Positions 33,100-41,535 of a stretch of DNA of 64,000 nucleotides are shown piece after piece. The position numbers were made by a program, and so were the translations under genes. The stretch's first letter is position 1; each line of letters starts with the position of its first letter. Below the pieces are notes generated by a model. The model did no database searches and was not told the DNA's origin. It worked only from the letters and a program-made list of their open reading frames with translations. The stretch comes from Thaumarchaeota archaeon SCGC AAA007-O23 (GTDB taxonomy: Archaea; Thermoproteota; Nitrososphaeria; Nitrososphaerales; Nitrosopumilaceae): positions 46,651-110,650 of the forward strand of contig ARWO01000001.1 of NCBI GenBank assembly GCA_000402075.1, read 5' to 3'.

Positions 33100-34409
33100 T
33101 ACATTATACCTCCTGGTCCTATGATGCCACCGTACACCAAAGCTAAGGCAATGAAGATGTTGATGAAAGCTAGCACAATTAACTTGTACCAGCCAATTTT
33201 TAACAGCAAATCAATTCTAACACGTGGAAAAACTCCCCTTGGAAGAAGTATGAAAAAGATTACTGCAGCTGTTTTGAGAATAAACCAAATTGTTCCGTTT
33301 ATCATCTCCTGTGGGAATAACGGTAAACCTGGAATATCTTTTATAACAAGAGCGTCTGGCATTATAACAATACCATCGGTGATAATCTCTGCCATTGGTT
33401 CGATTGGATAAACCCATGGACCGTTCCATCCACCTAGAAACAATACAACAAAAAGTGCTGCAAAGGCGTAAAGCTTGAGATAAGAACCTAGTTGAACAAG
33501 ACCGTACATCATTCCAGATAATTCAGTCAGCCAACCTGCAACAATTTCGCTTTCTGCTTCAGGTAGATCAAATGGAATCCTTTCAAGTTCAGCAAGTATA
33601 CAAATGAAAAATACAATTGCCCCAATCGGCATGAAGATGATCCATGGAAAATTGACTTGGCTCTCAACAATCTCAGATAAATTAAGAGTTCCCGTTAGCA
33701 TTACAATTCCCAAAAGTGAGAGAATTAACGGAATTTCAAATGAAACCATTTGGTAAAGAGCCCTAATGCCTCCGATAAACGGGAATTTGCTATTAGAAGC
33801 CCATCCCGCTAAAATGGTAATTATTGGGAAAAACCCTATTACAGCAAATACAGCTAACAAGCCCAAATCAATGTCAGCTACTACCCATCCAGGTGCAACA
33901 GGTATCAGAGCAACGAATGCGCCTGCGGTTGCAGCAAACAGAACAGGAACTGCCCAGAAAAGTGGCTTGTCAGCTTTTGCTGGAATTATTATTTCCTTGG
34001 AAATTAATTTTAAACCGTCAGCCATTAGTTGTAGGATGCCCTCAACTTTTCCACAGTAAAATGGTCCTACTCTTAGCTGTAGTTTTGCCAACATCTTTCT
34101 TTCTACAAATATAACTGCGGCTGCAATTAAGGCTGCAAATCCAAATCCAGGAAATGCCACAACCTTGAAAAGATCAGTTTGCATGAAATTTTTTACAAGT
34201 GGTAATGCTCTTTCAGGATGCGTCATGGCATCAAATACCCTAAACGGATTCCAAATTTCTCCATCGATTACGGGAAAATCTATGTAGATCAGAACTATCT
34301 GAACTGCTGGAATGCCAATCAAAGTAAGTAGTACAATAATCCAAAATATATTGTCGGTAATACCTTTTACAAGATAACCAAGTCTAAACTTGGGTGCAAT
34401 TACTGACAT
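33099..34409 (-). CDS. nuoH: Complex I subunit NuoH (quinone-channel subunit)
   Basis: This 436-residue membrane subunit with eight or more helices forms the quinone chamber with NuoB and NuoD. Motifs are the ERKMLAKLQLRVGPFYCG loop, ILQLMADGLKLISKEIIIPAKAD, GGIRALYQMVSFEIPLILSL, and AELERIPFDLPEAESEIVAGW with the acidic residues of the E-channel. It is longer than bacterial NuoH (about 330) because of an N-terminal extension of about 50 residues and an insertion near residue 330 (VYPIEPMAEIITDGIVIMP). It begins 1 bp before the end of nuoD. Confidence 0.95.
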   Translation of the reverse strand: MSVIAPKFRLGYLVKGITDNIFWIIVLLTLIGIPAVQIVLIYIDFPVIDGEIWNPFRVFDAMTHPERALPLVKNFMQTDLFKVVAFPGFGFAALIAAAVIFVERKMLAKLQLRVGPFYCGKVEGILQLMADGLKLISKEIIIPAKADKPLFWAVPVLFAATAGAFVALIPVAPGWVVADIDLGLLAVFAVIGFFPIITILAGWASNSKFPFIGGIRALYQMVSFEIPLILSLLGIVMLTGTLNLSEIVESQVNFPWIIFMPIGAIVFFICILAELERIPFDLPEAESEIVAGWLTELSGMMYGLVQLGSYLKLYAFAALFVVLFLGGWNGPWVYPIEPMAEIITDGIVIMPDALVIKDIPGLPLFPQEMINGTIWFILKTAAVIFFILLPRGVFPRVRIDLLLKIGWYKLIVLAFINIFIALALVYGGIIGPGGIM

Positions 34410-35564
34410 TTATCTATCTGCCTCCACTGGCCAATAGTTTAAACTCCAGTAAACAGCTGGCATATTTCCAAGCTTTTCACCCGTAAGTAGATGTGGCATA
34501 GCAATCAAATTTCTAAATGAAGGAACGCTGATCTTTAATCGGTACGGTTGTGGCATGCCACGTGAAACAATGTGCATTCCAAGTGAACCTCTGCCAGATT
34601 CAACCCTACGATATACCTCAGTGTCTCCGCCCTTTGGCTTTGGTTTTAGTTTTACTCTGACAGAACCAGACTTTGGCATCTTTTTCAGTGCATCCCTAAT
34701 TATTCTACAACTTTCAAACATGTCAAGCCAAGGAATTTTAGAACGAGCATAAGAGTCACCTTCTTTTAGAACATTAGTTTGAAAATCCATTTCTTCGTAA
34801 ACATCATATGGTTCCTTCTTTCTAATGTCAAAGTCCACACCGCTTGCACGCAAAACAGAACCAGTTGTGCCAAGTTTAATGGCATCTTCACGTGATAAAA
34901 TACCTGTATCCTTAGTTCTTGAAATTAGAATTGGATTGTCGTAAAAAACATCAGCATATTCTTTAAGCCTTTTCTCAAAATAGTTTACTTGTCTCAAACA
35001 TACATCCTCAAAGTTGGGAGGAACATCATTTCTGACTCCACCAGGAACAAAGTACGCATGGGTAACACGTGCTCCCGTCATCTTATCTAATAGGTCTATC
35101 AATAGTTCACGATCCCCAACAGGCCACATGAACATTGTAGAATGACCAAGGAAAATACCATAGATGGCAAGCCAATATTCTATATACACACATCGATTGA
35201 GTTCAGCAGCGATTACCCTAAGATACTTAGCTCGTTCTGGAACCTCTAATCCAAGTAATTCTTCAACCCCAAGACAGTATGGATATAAAATATTGCATGA
35301 ATCGTGAATAACCGGTCTTTCCAGATGAGGAATGTTTGTTATATAATTTCTATACTCAGCCATCTTTTCTTCTCCCCTATGTACATAACCAGGATCTGGA
35401 TCAGTGTGAACAATATAATCACCATCAACTTTGATGATGATTCGCATGTGACCGGAACCCGGATGTTGAGGACCAACATTAAGTGTCATTATTCTGTCAT
35501 CAACTTTTTCTATCTGAAGACCAGGAAGAATTTCTTTATCCTTTGGATATACTTGACTGCTCAT
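34410..35564 (-). CDS. nuoD: Complex I subunit NuoD (49-kDa)
   Basis: This 384-residue soluble subunit lines the quinone site together with NuoB. Clear motifs are LNVGPQHPGSGHMRIIIKVDG (the quinone-site His loop), DPGYVHRGEEKMAEYRNY, and the C-terminal ESGRGSLGMHIVSRGMPQPYRLKISVPSF. NuoD descends from the large subunit of NiFe hydrogenases, but the cysteine pairs binding nickel are absent, as expected. It follows nuoC by 2 bp and is not fused to it, unlike NuoCD of enterobacteria. Confidence 0.96.
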   Translation of the reverse strand: MSSQVYPKDKEILPGLQIEKVDDRIMTLNVGPQHPGSGHMRIIIKVDGDYIVHTDPDPGYVHRGEEKMAEYRNYITNIPHLERPVIHDSCNILYPYCLGVEELLGLEVPERAKYLRVIAAELNRCVYIEYWLAIYGIFLGHSTMFMWPVGDRELLIDLLDKMTGARVTHAYFVPGGVRNDVPPNFEDVCLRQVNYFEKRLKEYADVFYDNPILISRTKDTGILSREDAIKLGTTGSVLRASGVDFDIRKKEPYDVYEEMDFQTNVLKEGDSYARSKIPWLDMFESCRIIRDALKKMPKSGSVRVKLKPKPKGGDTEVYRRVESGRGSLGMHIVSRGMPQPYRLKISVPSFRNLIAMPHLLTGEKLGNMPAVYWSLNYWPVEADR

Positions 35565-35566
35565 TT

Positions 35567-36118
35567 TTATCTACCCTTAATTCTAAAGTCTTTTCTGAGT
35601 GGTGGCATGTCTGCCCAATCTTCTGGTAATAATAACCGTCTATTATCAGGATGACCATCAAAATAAACTCCTAACATTTCAAAACATTCTCTTTCATGAA
35701 ATGAGACACTTGGAAAAACATCACGTAAACTTGGTAGTTTTGTGCTATCGTTACCAGGACGTGGGTTGTCTTCACGTGGTGTTCGTGTAGCTAAAGCAAG
35801 AATTTTTTTATCAAGTGATGTATCAGTGTAGGAGCCCAAGTGATACACAACTTCAATTTGTTTGTCTTCTGGATAATCAACTCCACTTACTGATTCTGCA
35901 TGATCAAAATTAAGTTCGTCACGAATAAAAGATGCAACATCAATAATATCTTCCTTTTTTACATTTACACGAATTCTGTCTGGTTTTACATATGCAATTT
36001 CAACGTTTGAAAACTTTTTTGAGATTGAATCAGATAGTGATTTATCGAGATCAGAAGCAAGTGACGATTCATCAGTCTTCGCAATCTCTGTGCTGTCGGT
36101 GGAACTCATTTTAGTCAC
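35567..36118 (-). CDS. nuoC: Complex I subunit NuoC (30-kDa)
   Basis: This 183-residue soluble subunit of the connecting module has the signature VVYHLGSYTDTSLDKKILALATRTPREDN and SVSFHERECFEMLGVYFDGHPDNRRLLLPEDWADMPPLRKDF, where E-R-E-x-x-[DE]-M/L-x-G is the family hallmark. The first 50 residues are a polar extension that begins MTKMSSTDSTE; ATG codons at residues 1 and 4 are alternatives. It abuts nuoB and nuoD. Confidence 0.95.
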   Translation of the reverse strand: MTKMSSTDSTEIAKTDESSLASDLDKSLSDSISKKFSNVEIAYVKPDRIRVNVKKEDIIDVASFIRDELNFDHAESVSGVDYPEDKQIEVVYHLGSYTDTSLDKKILALATRTPREDNPRPGNDSTKLPSLRDVFPSVSFHERECFEMLGVYFDGHPDNRRLLLPEDWADMPPLRKDFRIKGR

Positions 36119-36676
36119 TTACCGTGGTTTCATCCGCTTAATTTTCTCTTGAAGTAACATGCATCCTTGAATTAGAGTTTCGGGTCTTGGAGGACATCCA
36201 GGTACGTAAACATCTACAGGTAATATGCCATCTATTCCAGGCAATACATTGTATGAATCAAAATATAATCCTCCAGTAATAGCACACGCACCCATTGCAA
36301 TAACATATTTTGGTTCAGGCATTTGATCATATACCAAACGAAGCCTAGGTGCCATCTTTCTGGTAATTGTGCCTTGTACAACCACAAGATCACATTGTCT
36401 TAAACTTCCAAAAGCCTCTATAATACCAAATCGTTCCACATCATATCTTGGACCTGATGCTGCACCAAACTCCACACTACAACATGCAGTCTCAATGTGA
36501 ACAGGCCACAAAGACCATAAACGTCCCCAGTTGAGGGCCATTCCCAATGGTTTGTCAACTGCTTTGTAAAGTATATCACCTAATTTTCCAACAAACACAT
36601 TAGCGTTGTGAGAATTAATTTGATCTACTATGGTTAATCCCTTGGACTGTTTTGAGGTTACAAGATCGTCTACCAT
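36119..36676 (-). CDS. nuoB: Complex I subunit NuoB (cluster N2)
   Basis: This 185-residue subunit carries the terminal [4Fe-4S] cluster N2 that reduces quinone. The ligands are visible in HIETACCSVEFGAASGPRYD (tandem Cys), AMGACAITGG and VPGCPPRPETLIQG. It begins 7 bp inside nuoA and lies in the order A-B-C-D-H-I-J-K-M-L-N. Length is normal for NuoB/PSST. Confidence 0.97.
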   Translation of the reverse strand: MVDDLVTSKQSKGLTIVDQINSHNANVFVGKLGDILYKAVDKPLGMALNWGRLWSLWPVHIETACCSVEFGAASGPRYDVERFGIIEAFGSLRQCDLVVVQGTITRKMAPRLRLVYDQMPEPKYVIAMGACAITGGLYFDSYNVLPGIDGILPVDVYVPGCPPRPETLIQGCMLLQEKIKRMKPR

Positions 36677-37044
36677 ATGTTCTTCCTCTTTGTTTGATAA
36701 AGTGCAAATGCCATTGCGGCAAACATTATTCCTAAGAAGGCAAGTATTGGGAGTGTAGCTTCTTTTGGTAGATCTAATAATGTGCTACCCCATGCGTACA
36801 AGAAGATAGCCATTACATCGAATATAACAAACATTAGGATGTAGGCATAATATTGCATCATGAAGTGAGTACGTCCTGCTCCTGAAGGGACCTGACCACA
36901 TTCCATGGGCAAGAATTTAACTGGGTTACTTTTTGTACGTGGTGAAATCATTCTAGATATGACTAGGGCAGGTGCTAAAGCTAGCACTGCAAAGCCAAAC
37001 ATGAATAATACATTGCTATAACCTGCAACGGTTTCGCCTACCAA
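36670..37044 (-). CDS. nuoA: Complex I subunit NuoA
   Basis: This 124-residue, three-helix membrane subunit is the first gene of the operon. Seen are FLPMECGQVPSGAGRTHFMMQYYAYILMFVIFDVMAIFLYAWG, which contains the conserved loop Cys near the quinone entrance and the acidic FDVE-like position (here FDVMAIF). The start is a TTG (VGETVAGYSNVL). A TATA-like ATTTTTATAT lies about 28 bp upstream, indicating the operon promoter. The eleven genes from here to nuoN, all on one strand with tiny gaps or overlaps, form one complex I without NuoE, F or G. Confidence 0.94.
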   Translation of the reverse strand: MVGETVAGYSNVLFMFGFAVLALAPALVISRMISPRTKSNPVKFLPMECGQVPSGAGRTHFMMQYYAYILMFVIFDVMAIFLYAWGSTLLDLPKEATLPILAFLGIMFAAMAFALYQTKRKNIW

Positions 37045-37067
37045 AGTAGCTTGAGTCTCGTTGGAGA

Positions 37068-37077
37068 ATATAAAAAT
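37068..37077 (-). promoter_or_regulatory. Candidate promoter of the nuo operon
   Basis: Minus-strand ATTTTTATAT centred about 28 bp before the TTG start of nuoA. It is the only good box A match in the short gap between nuoA and the divergent peroxiredoxin gene. Confidence 0.45.
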
Positions 37078-37160
37078 CTATTTAGATTATTAACGATCCA
37101 AAAATGTCAATTCAGTCCTTGTTTCTTACAATTGATATAGTGTACTTTGGGAATTAATTT

Positions 37161-37634
37161 ATGGTCTTAAATGTTGGAGATTCTGCCCCAGACTTTGAGC
37201 TTACAGATACTGATCTAAAAATGCGGAAGTTGAGTGAGTTTTTGGATAAAAAAGTGGTTTTGTCATTTATTGTAGCTGCTAGTTCTCCAGTTTGTGAGAC
37301 TGAACTGTGTACTTTTAGAGACTCGTGGAATGATATTTCAAATCTTGGTGCACATGTTGTTGCAATTAGTAATGATGGTCCATTTGCAAACAAGGCATTT
37401 GCTGAGAAAAACAACTTTGACTTTCCAATACTTGGTGATTACAATAGCAAAACGATAAAAGATTATGATATTTTAGTGCCAGACCTTTTACATCTAAAGG
37501 ACTATAATTTTGCAAAACGCTCTGTATTCATTATTGATAAAAATGGAATCATATTATACAAATGGATTTCAGAAGACCCACTAAAGGAACCAAACTATCA
37601 AGAGATTATTGATTTTCTCAAAAAAGAAAATTAG
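37161..37634 (+). CDS. Peroxiredoxin (AhpC/Bcp-like)
   Basis: This 157-residue thioredoxin-fold peroxidase reduces hydrogen peroxide and alkyl hydroperoxides. The N-terminal GDSAPDFELTDTD and active-site ASSPVCETELCTFRD give the peroxidatic Cys in P-V-C plus a second Cys five residues on; the family's usual Thr before P-x-x-C is replaced by SSPVC. FIIDKNGIILYKWISEDP is the normal C-terminal strand region. It is divergent from the nuo operon and converges with the carboxylase operon. The reductant is probably the thioredoxin system. Confidence 0.9.
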   Translation: MVLNVGDSAPDFELTDTDLKMRKLSEFLDKKVVLSFIVAASSPVCETELCTFRDSWNDISNLGAHVVAISNDGPFANKAFAEKNNFDFPILGDYNSKTIKDYDILVPDLLHLKDYNFAKRSVFIIDKNGIILYKWISEDPLKEPNYQEIIDFLKKEN

Positions 37635-37636
37635 TT

Positions 37637-38149
37637 TTATTCAATTTCAGCCAAGATATCATTTTTGTTAACGGAGTTTCCTTCTTTTGTTTTTAGATTT
37701 TTTATTTCACCGTCTTTATGTGATTTGACAGATACTTGCATCTTCATTGATTCCAAAACACACACAACATCACCTTTTTTGACTTTATCACCAACCTTGA
37801 CCTCAATAGAAACAACTTTTCCAGGAATTTGGCTTCTCAGGCTTTTCTGCGCAGAACCAACATCAGCTCCGCCTGAACTCTTGTAAACAATCTTATCAAA
37901 TTTGGAATTCTTGTTAATTGTTAGTGGTACTCCATCTAGAACGATCTTCATTTCTCCAGTTTGATTTTCGAGATAGTTTACGTTGTGATAGTGATTATCC
38001 AACACGAATTCCATTCCACGAGAATTAATATCAAGAATTTGGATGTGATGTTCTTTATCCTGAATCTTAATTAGATACTCATTATTTGAAATCTTACTAA
38101 CAATCTCTCCATTGAAAGTTTCTTCTATATCTTCAAGTTTGAATTCCAT
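37637..38149 (-). CDS. accB: Biotin carboxyl carrier protein of acetyl/propionyl-CoA carboxylase
   Basis: This 170-residue protein has an N-terminal beta domain (about residues 1-95) and a C-terminal biotinyl domain with QIPGKVVSIEVKVGDKVKKG and VCVLESMKMQVSV. The biotin acceptor is the Lys of the ESMKM motif; Glu-Ser replaces the usual Glu-Ala before Met. It is the last gene of the three-gene carboxylase operon (carboxyltransferase, biotin carboxylase, carrier), starting 2 bp after the carboxylase. In thaumarchaea this enzyme acts on acetyl-CoA and propionyl-CoA in the 3HP/4HB cycle. Confidence 0.93.
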   Translation of the reverse strand: MEFKLEDIEETFNGEIVSKISNNEYLIKIQDKEHHIQILDINSRGMEFVLDNHYHNVNYLENQTGEMKIVLDGVPLTINKNSKFDKIVYKSSGGADVGSAQKSLRSQIPGKVVSIEVKVGDKVKKGDVVCVLESMKMQVSVKSHKDGEIKNLKTKEGNSVNKNDILAEIE

Positions 38150-38151
38150 AT

Positions 38152-39642
38152 CTATCTATCCATTCGGCTTTTCCACCGTGGATTTGTAACAGTTGATGAT
38201 TTTACTCTACTTTGAAAAAATGTTGAATGCATTACTGCTGCAGCAATTGCTGCAAGTTGTTTATCTTTTCTTTGGTTTTTCAAATCTTCTTTTAGTCTAT
38301 CTATGATATCAAATCTTTTCAAAAAGTTTGTTGAGAGTTCTCCATTCTTGTATTCTTCAGTTTCTAAAATTGTTTTGTAAAGAGGAATTGAAGTTTCTAC
38401 ACCCTGAATGTAAAAGTCATTTAATGCGTTAAGCATCCTTAATCTTGACTCTTCAAATGTTTGTCCCCACGTGACAAGTTTCGCCATTAGAGAATCATAA
38501 AATGGTGATACCGTACATCCTGGGTAAAGATATGTATCACATCTAACACCCGGTCCTGATGGAATAGTAACAGCTGGTATTGGACCTGTTGATGGTGCAA
38601 AGTCCAAAAATGTATCTTCTGCATTGATTCTGCATTCAATTGCATAACCATTCATTTTAAGATCAGATTGCTTGAATGGAATTGGCTCACCGTTTGCAAT
38701 ATCTAATTGTAGCTTAACAAGATCTAACCCAGATACAAACTCAGTTATTGGATGCTCAACTTGTAATCTAGCGTTAATCTCTAGAAAGTAAAATTCTCCA
38801 TTCTCTGCTCTAAGAAATTCTGCAGTACCAAGATTAGTATAATCAACCGCCTGTGCCGCATTTACAACTAGTTTTCCAATCCTATCTCTTGTTTCTTGAT
38901 CAACTATTGGTGAAGGAGTCTGTTCAATTAATTTCTGGTTACGTCTTTGAATTGAACACTCTCTCTCAAATATATGAACAGTATTACCATGTTTATCTCT
39001 GGCAAGTTGGTATTCAATATGTCTAGTTTGTGCAAGGAATTTTTCTACAAGAATTGCAGATTTACCTACTGCTGCGATTGACTCTCCTGTAACTATTTCA
39101 TATGCATCTTGTAATTCTTGATCAGTGTTTACAATTCTAATTCCACGACCACCACCACCATAAACAGATTTTAGCATTACAGGATAGCCAATTTCATTTG
39201 CAATTTTTTCTGCCTCATCAGCATCTTTTACCACATCTGGGCTTCCAGGCACGGTTGGAACTTTTGCCTTAATCATTGCAGCCTTACATTGCTGCTTATC
39301 ACCACAAAGATCCATTGATGCAGCAGATGGTCCAATGAATGTAACTTTGTTTTTTTCGCACAAACCTGCAAAATCTGGATTTTCTGATAAAAATCCATAA
39401 CCAGGATGAACAGCATCTGCGCCAGAGGATAAAATTACTTCAAGAATTTTTTCTTGATTAAGATAGCTTTTAGCAGGTGCAGCCTCGCCTATATGATATG
39501 ATTCTGTGGCCTTTTTTACATGAAGAGAGTTTCTATCCTCGTCAGAATATACAGCTACTGTCTTTATGCCAAGTGCTTTGCACGTCTTAATGACACGTAA
39601 TGCTATTTCTCCACGATTAGCAATTAGTACCTTACTTATCAT
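38152..39642 (-). CDS. accC: Biotin carboxylase subunit of acetyl/propionyl-CoA carboxylase
   Basis: This 496-residue ATP-grasp enzyme carboxylates biotin with bicarbonate and ATP. Order: N-terminal KVLIANRGEIALRVIKTCKALGI, ADAVHPGYGFLSENPDFA, the ATP lid VYGGGGRGIRIV, the catalytic FERECSIQRRNQKLIEQTPSP, and FLEINARLQVEHPITEFVSGLDLVK. The final about 45 residues are a basic tail (QLAAIAAAVMHSTFFQSRV) found in archaeal carboxylases. It follows the carboxyltransferase by 5 bp. CO2 fixation by this complex feeds two steps of the autotrophic cycle. Confidence 0.96.
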   Translation of the reverse strand: MISKVLIANRGEIALRVIKTCKALGIKTVAVYSDEDRNSLHVKKATESYHIGEAAPAKSYLNQEKILEVILSSGADAVHPGYGFLSENPDFAGLCEKNKVTFIGPSAASMDLCGDKQQCKAAMIKAKVPTVPGSPDVVKDADEAEKIANEIGYPVMLKSVYGGGGRGIRIVNTDQELQDAYEIVTGESIAAVGKSAILVEKFLAQTRHIEYQLARDKHGNTVHIFERECSIQRRNQKLIEQTPSPIVDQETRDRIGKLVVNAAQAVDYTNLGTAEFLRAENGEFYFLEINARLQVEHPITEFVSGLDLVKLQLDIANGEPIPFKQSDLKMNGYAIECRINAEDTFLDFAPSTGPIPAVTIPSGPGVRCDTYLYPGCTVSPFYDSLMAKLVTWGQTFEESRLRMLNALNDFYIQGVETSIPLYKTILETEEYKNGELSTNFLKRFDIIDRLKEDLKNQRKDKQLAAIAAAVMHSTFFQSRVKSSTVTNPRWKSRMDR

Positions 39643-39647
39643 CTAAA

Positions 39648-41195
39648 TCACAGATTCATGTTTCCATGTTTTCGAGGTAATTGCCTGTCTCGTTTATTGG
39701 AAAGCATTTCAAGGGCTTTGATAACCATAGGTCTAGTTTCAGCAGGATCAATAACTGTATCAACTGTTCCATTAGATGCAGCAACATATGGATTTGCAAA
39801 TTTCTCAGTAAACTCATCTACCAATTGTTTTTTTAGAGCTTCAGGATCCTTTGAACTAGCAAGTTCCTTTCTGTTCATAATCTTAACAGCTGCCTCAGAA
39901 CCAAGAACTGCGATTCGTGCAGTTGGCCACGCATAATTAATGTCTGTTCTCAGATTCTTACTGCCCATCGCAATGTAAGCTCCACCATATGCTTTTCCAA
40001 TCACAATAGTGATCTTTGGAACTGTTGCTTCAGAATAAGCGTACAAAAGTTTGCTTCCATGACGAATAATTCCATGATGTTCTTGATCTGTTCCAGGCAT
40101 ATACCCAGGAGTGTCAACCAATGTAAGAATTGGAATGTGATAGCAATCACAAAATCGAATGAAACGTGATGCCTTGTTAGAGGAATCAATATCAAGTGCG
40201 CCAGCAAGGTATAATGGTTGACTTGCAACTATACCGATCGTTTTTCCATTCATTCTAGCAAAACCTACAATAATGTTCTGGGCAAACAATTCATGAACCT
40301 CAAAAAAGTTATGATTGTCAACTATTGAATGAATGATCTCTTTCATATCATAAGGCTTCAATGTATCTTCAGGTATCATACTGATTAGGTTGTGATCCAG
40401 ACGGTTTGGATCGTCATCGTTTGATACGATTGAAGGTTCTTCGGTGTTATTTTGTGGAATATATGAAAGTAATGTTTTGATATAATCCATGCATTCATAC
40501 TCATTTTGTGCAACAAAATGAGCAACACCACTTTTGGTACCATGCGTCATAGCTCCACCAAGTTCGTCAAATGAAACTTCTTCACCAAGTACAGTCTTTA
40601 CAACGTCAGGTCCTGTGACAAACATAGTTGCCAATTTATCTACCATTATAACAAAATCAGTCATTGCTGGAGAATATACTGCACCGCCAGCAGAAGGTCC
40701 AATACTAGCAGTGATTTGCGGAACTACACCTGACGCCAATTGGTTGTGATAAAAAATATCACCGAATCCATCAAGACTTTGTATTCCTTCCTGAATTCTG
40801 GCACCGCCTGAATCCATTATTCCAATAATTGGGCATCCATTACGTACAGCATGATCCATTAATTTGGTAATTTTTTTTGCACCCATTTTGCTTAGAGTTC
40901 CTCCTAAAACCGTAAAATCATAAGCAAAAACGTAGACTTGTCTACCATCAATTATTCCATATCCGCCAACTATACCATCACCAAAGAACTTCTTTTTTTG
41001 CATATCATATTCATGATAATGATGTGTAGTTAGAGCATCAACCTCTACAAAACTTCCCTCATCAAGTAATAGATTAACTCGTTCCCTTGCCGTGAGTTTT
41101 CCCTTCTCATGTTGTTTGGAAATACGATCCTGACCACCTGCCTGATCAGCAATCTTCCTTTTTTTTAAAAATCCATCAATTTTATCAGAATGCAT
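39648..41195 (-). CDS. pccB: Carboxyltransferase subunit of acetyl/propionyl-CoA carboxylase
   Basis: This 515-residue crotonase-superfamily subunit transfers the carboxyl group from biotin to acyl-CoA. Typical PccB motifs: GKLTARERVNLLLDEGSFVEVD, YDFTVLGGTLSKMGAKKI, IMDSGGARIQEGIQSLDG, SIGPSAGGAVYSPAMTDF, TLVDTPGYMPGTDQE and IGKAYGGAYIAMGSKNL. Length matches a fused alpha-beta carboxyltransferase. In propionyl-CoA carboxylases an Asp near the acyl pocket favours longer acyl chains, but I cannot assign this position with certainty. First gene of the operon. Confidence 0.96.
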   Translation of the reverse strand: MHSDKIDGFLKKRKIADQAGGQDRISKQHEKGKLTARERVNLLLDEGSFVEVDALTTHHYHEYDMQKKKFFGDGIVGGYGIIDGRQVYVFAYDFTVLGGTLSKMGAKKITKLMDHAVRNGCPIIGIMDSGGARIQEGIQSLDGFGDIFYHNQLASGVVPQITASIGPSAGGAVYSPAMTDFVIMVDKLATMFVTGPDVVKTVLGEEVSFDELGGAMTHGTKSGVAHFVAQNEYECMDYIKTLLSYIPQNNTEEPSIVSNDDDPNRLDHNLISMIPEDTLKPYDMKEIIHSIVDNHNFFEVHELFAQNIIVGFARMNGKTIGIVASQPLYLAGALDIDSSNKASRFIRFCDCYHIPILTLVDTPGYMPGTDQEHHGIIRHGSKLLYAYSEATVPKITIVIGKAYGGAYIAMGSKNLRTDINYAWPTARIAVLGSEAAVKIMNRKELASSKDPEALKKQLVDEFTEKFANPYVAASNGTVDTVIDPAETRPMVIKALEMLSNKRDRQLPRKHGNMNL

Positions 41196-41218
41196 GATAA
41201 TAGATCATCTAATTCTGG

Positions 41219-41524
41219 TCAAATTTTAATATTTAGCACAGGAAATTTTTCAACTAGTGCTTTTTTGTATGAAATAAATGGATCTTCTAATTGTTCACAT
41301 TTTTTACATATACATAATGGCGATACAGCTTGAGGATTACAATCTTCAATAAATTCACAAGTTGGACACCCGACTGAACCACCACAAATAATGCACTTAA
41401 GATCTTCATTTTTTTCTGCACATTTTTCATGTTTAACCCCAATGCCCTTAGACCAAAATCCCATCTCATTTTTCTTAATCATCTGATTACAGACAATGCA
41501 TTTGCCCTCATACTTGAAAGCCAT
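41219..41524 (-). CDS. Small multi-cysteine zinc-binding protein of unknown function
   Basis: From the ATG at 41524 (MAFKYEGKCIVCNQMI) the protein has 101 residues; an upstream ATG at 41539 overlaps the rfcL stop by 4 bp and is the alternative. It contains about a dozen Cys in pairs: KCIVC, HEKC, KCIICGG, GCPTC, DCNP and LCICKKC. At least two zinc sites are plausible. The start MAFKYEGKCIVC with GFWSKG and the His-x2-Cys resembles an RNA/DNA-end type knuckle, but I cannot name a family. It directly follows rfcL, which suggests co-transcription and perhaps a replication or repair link. Confidence 0.72.
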   Translation of the reverse strand: MAFKYEGKCIVCNQMIKKNEMGFWSKGIGVKHEKCAEKNEDLKCIICGGSVGCPTCEFIEDCNPQAVSPLCICKKCEQLEDPFISYKKALVEKFPVLNIKI

Positions 41525-41535
41525 TTTTATCCAGC

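Noticed and set aside
33766..34059. A 97-codon frame opposite nuoH
   Set aside because: It is antisense to a clear complex I subunit and has no own start context.
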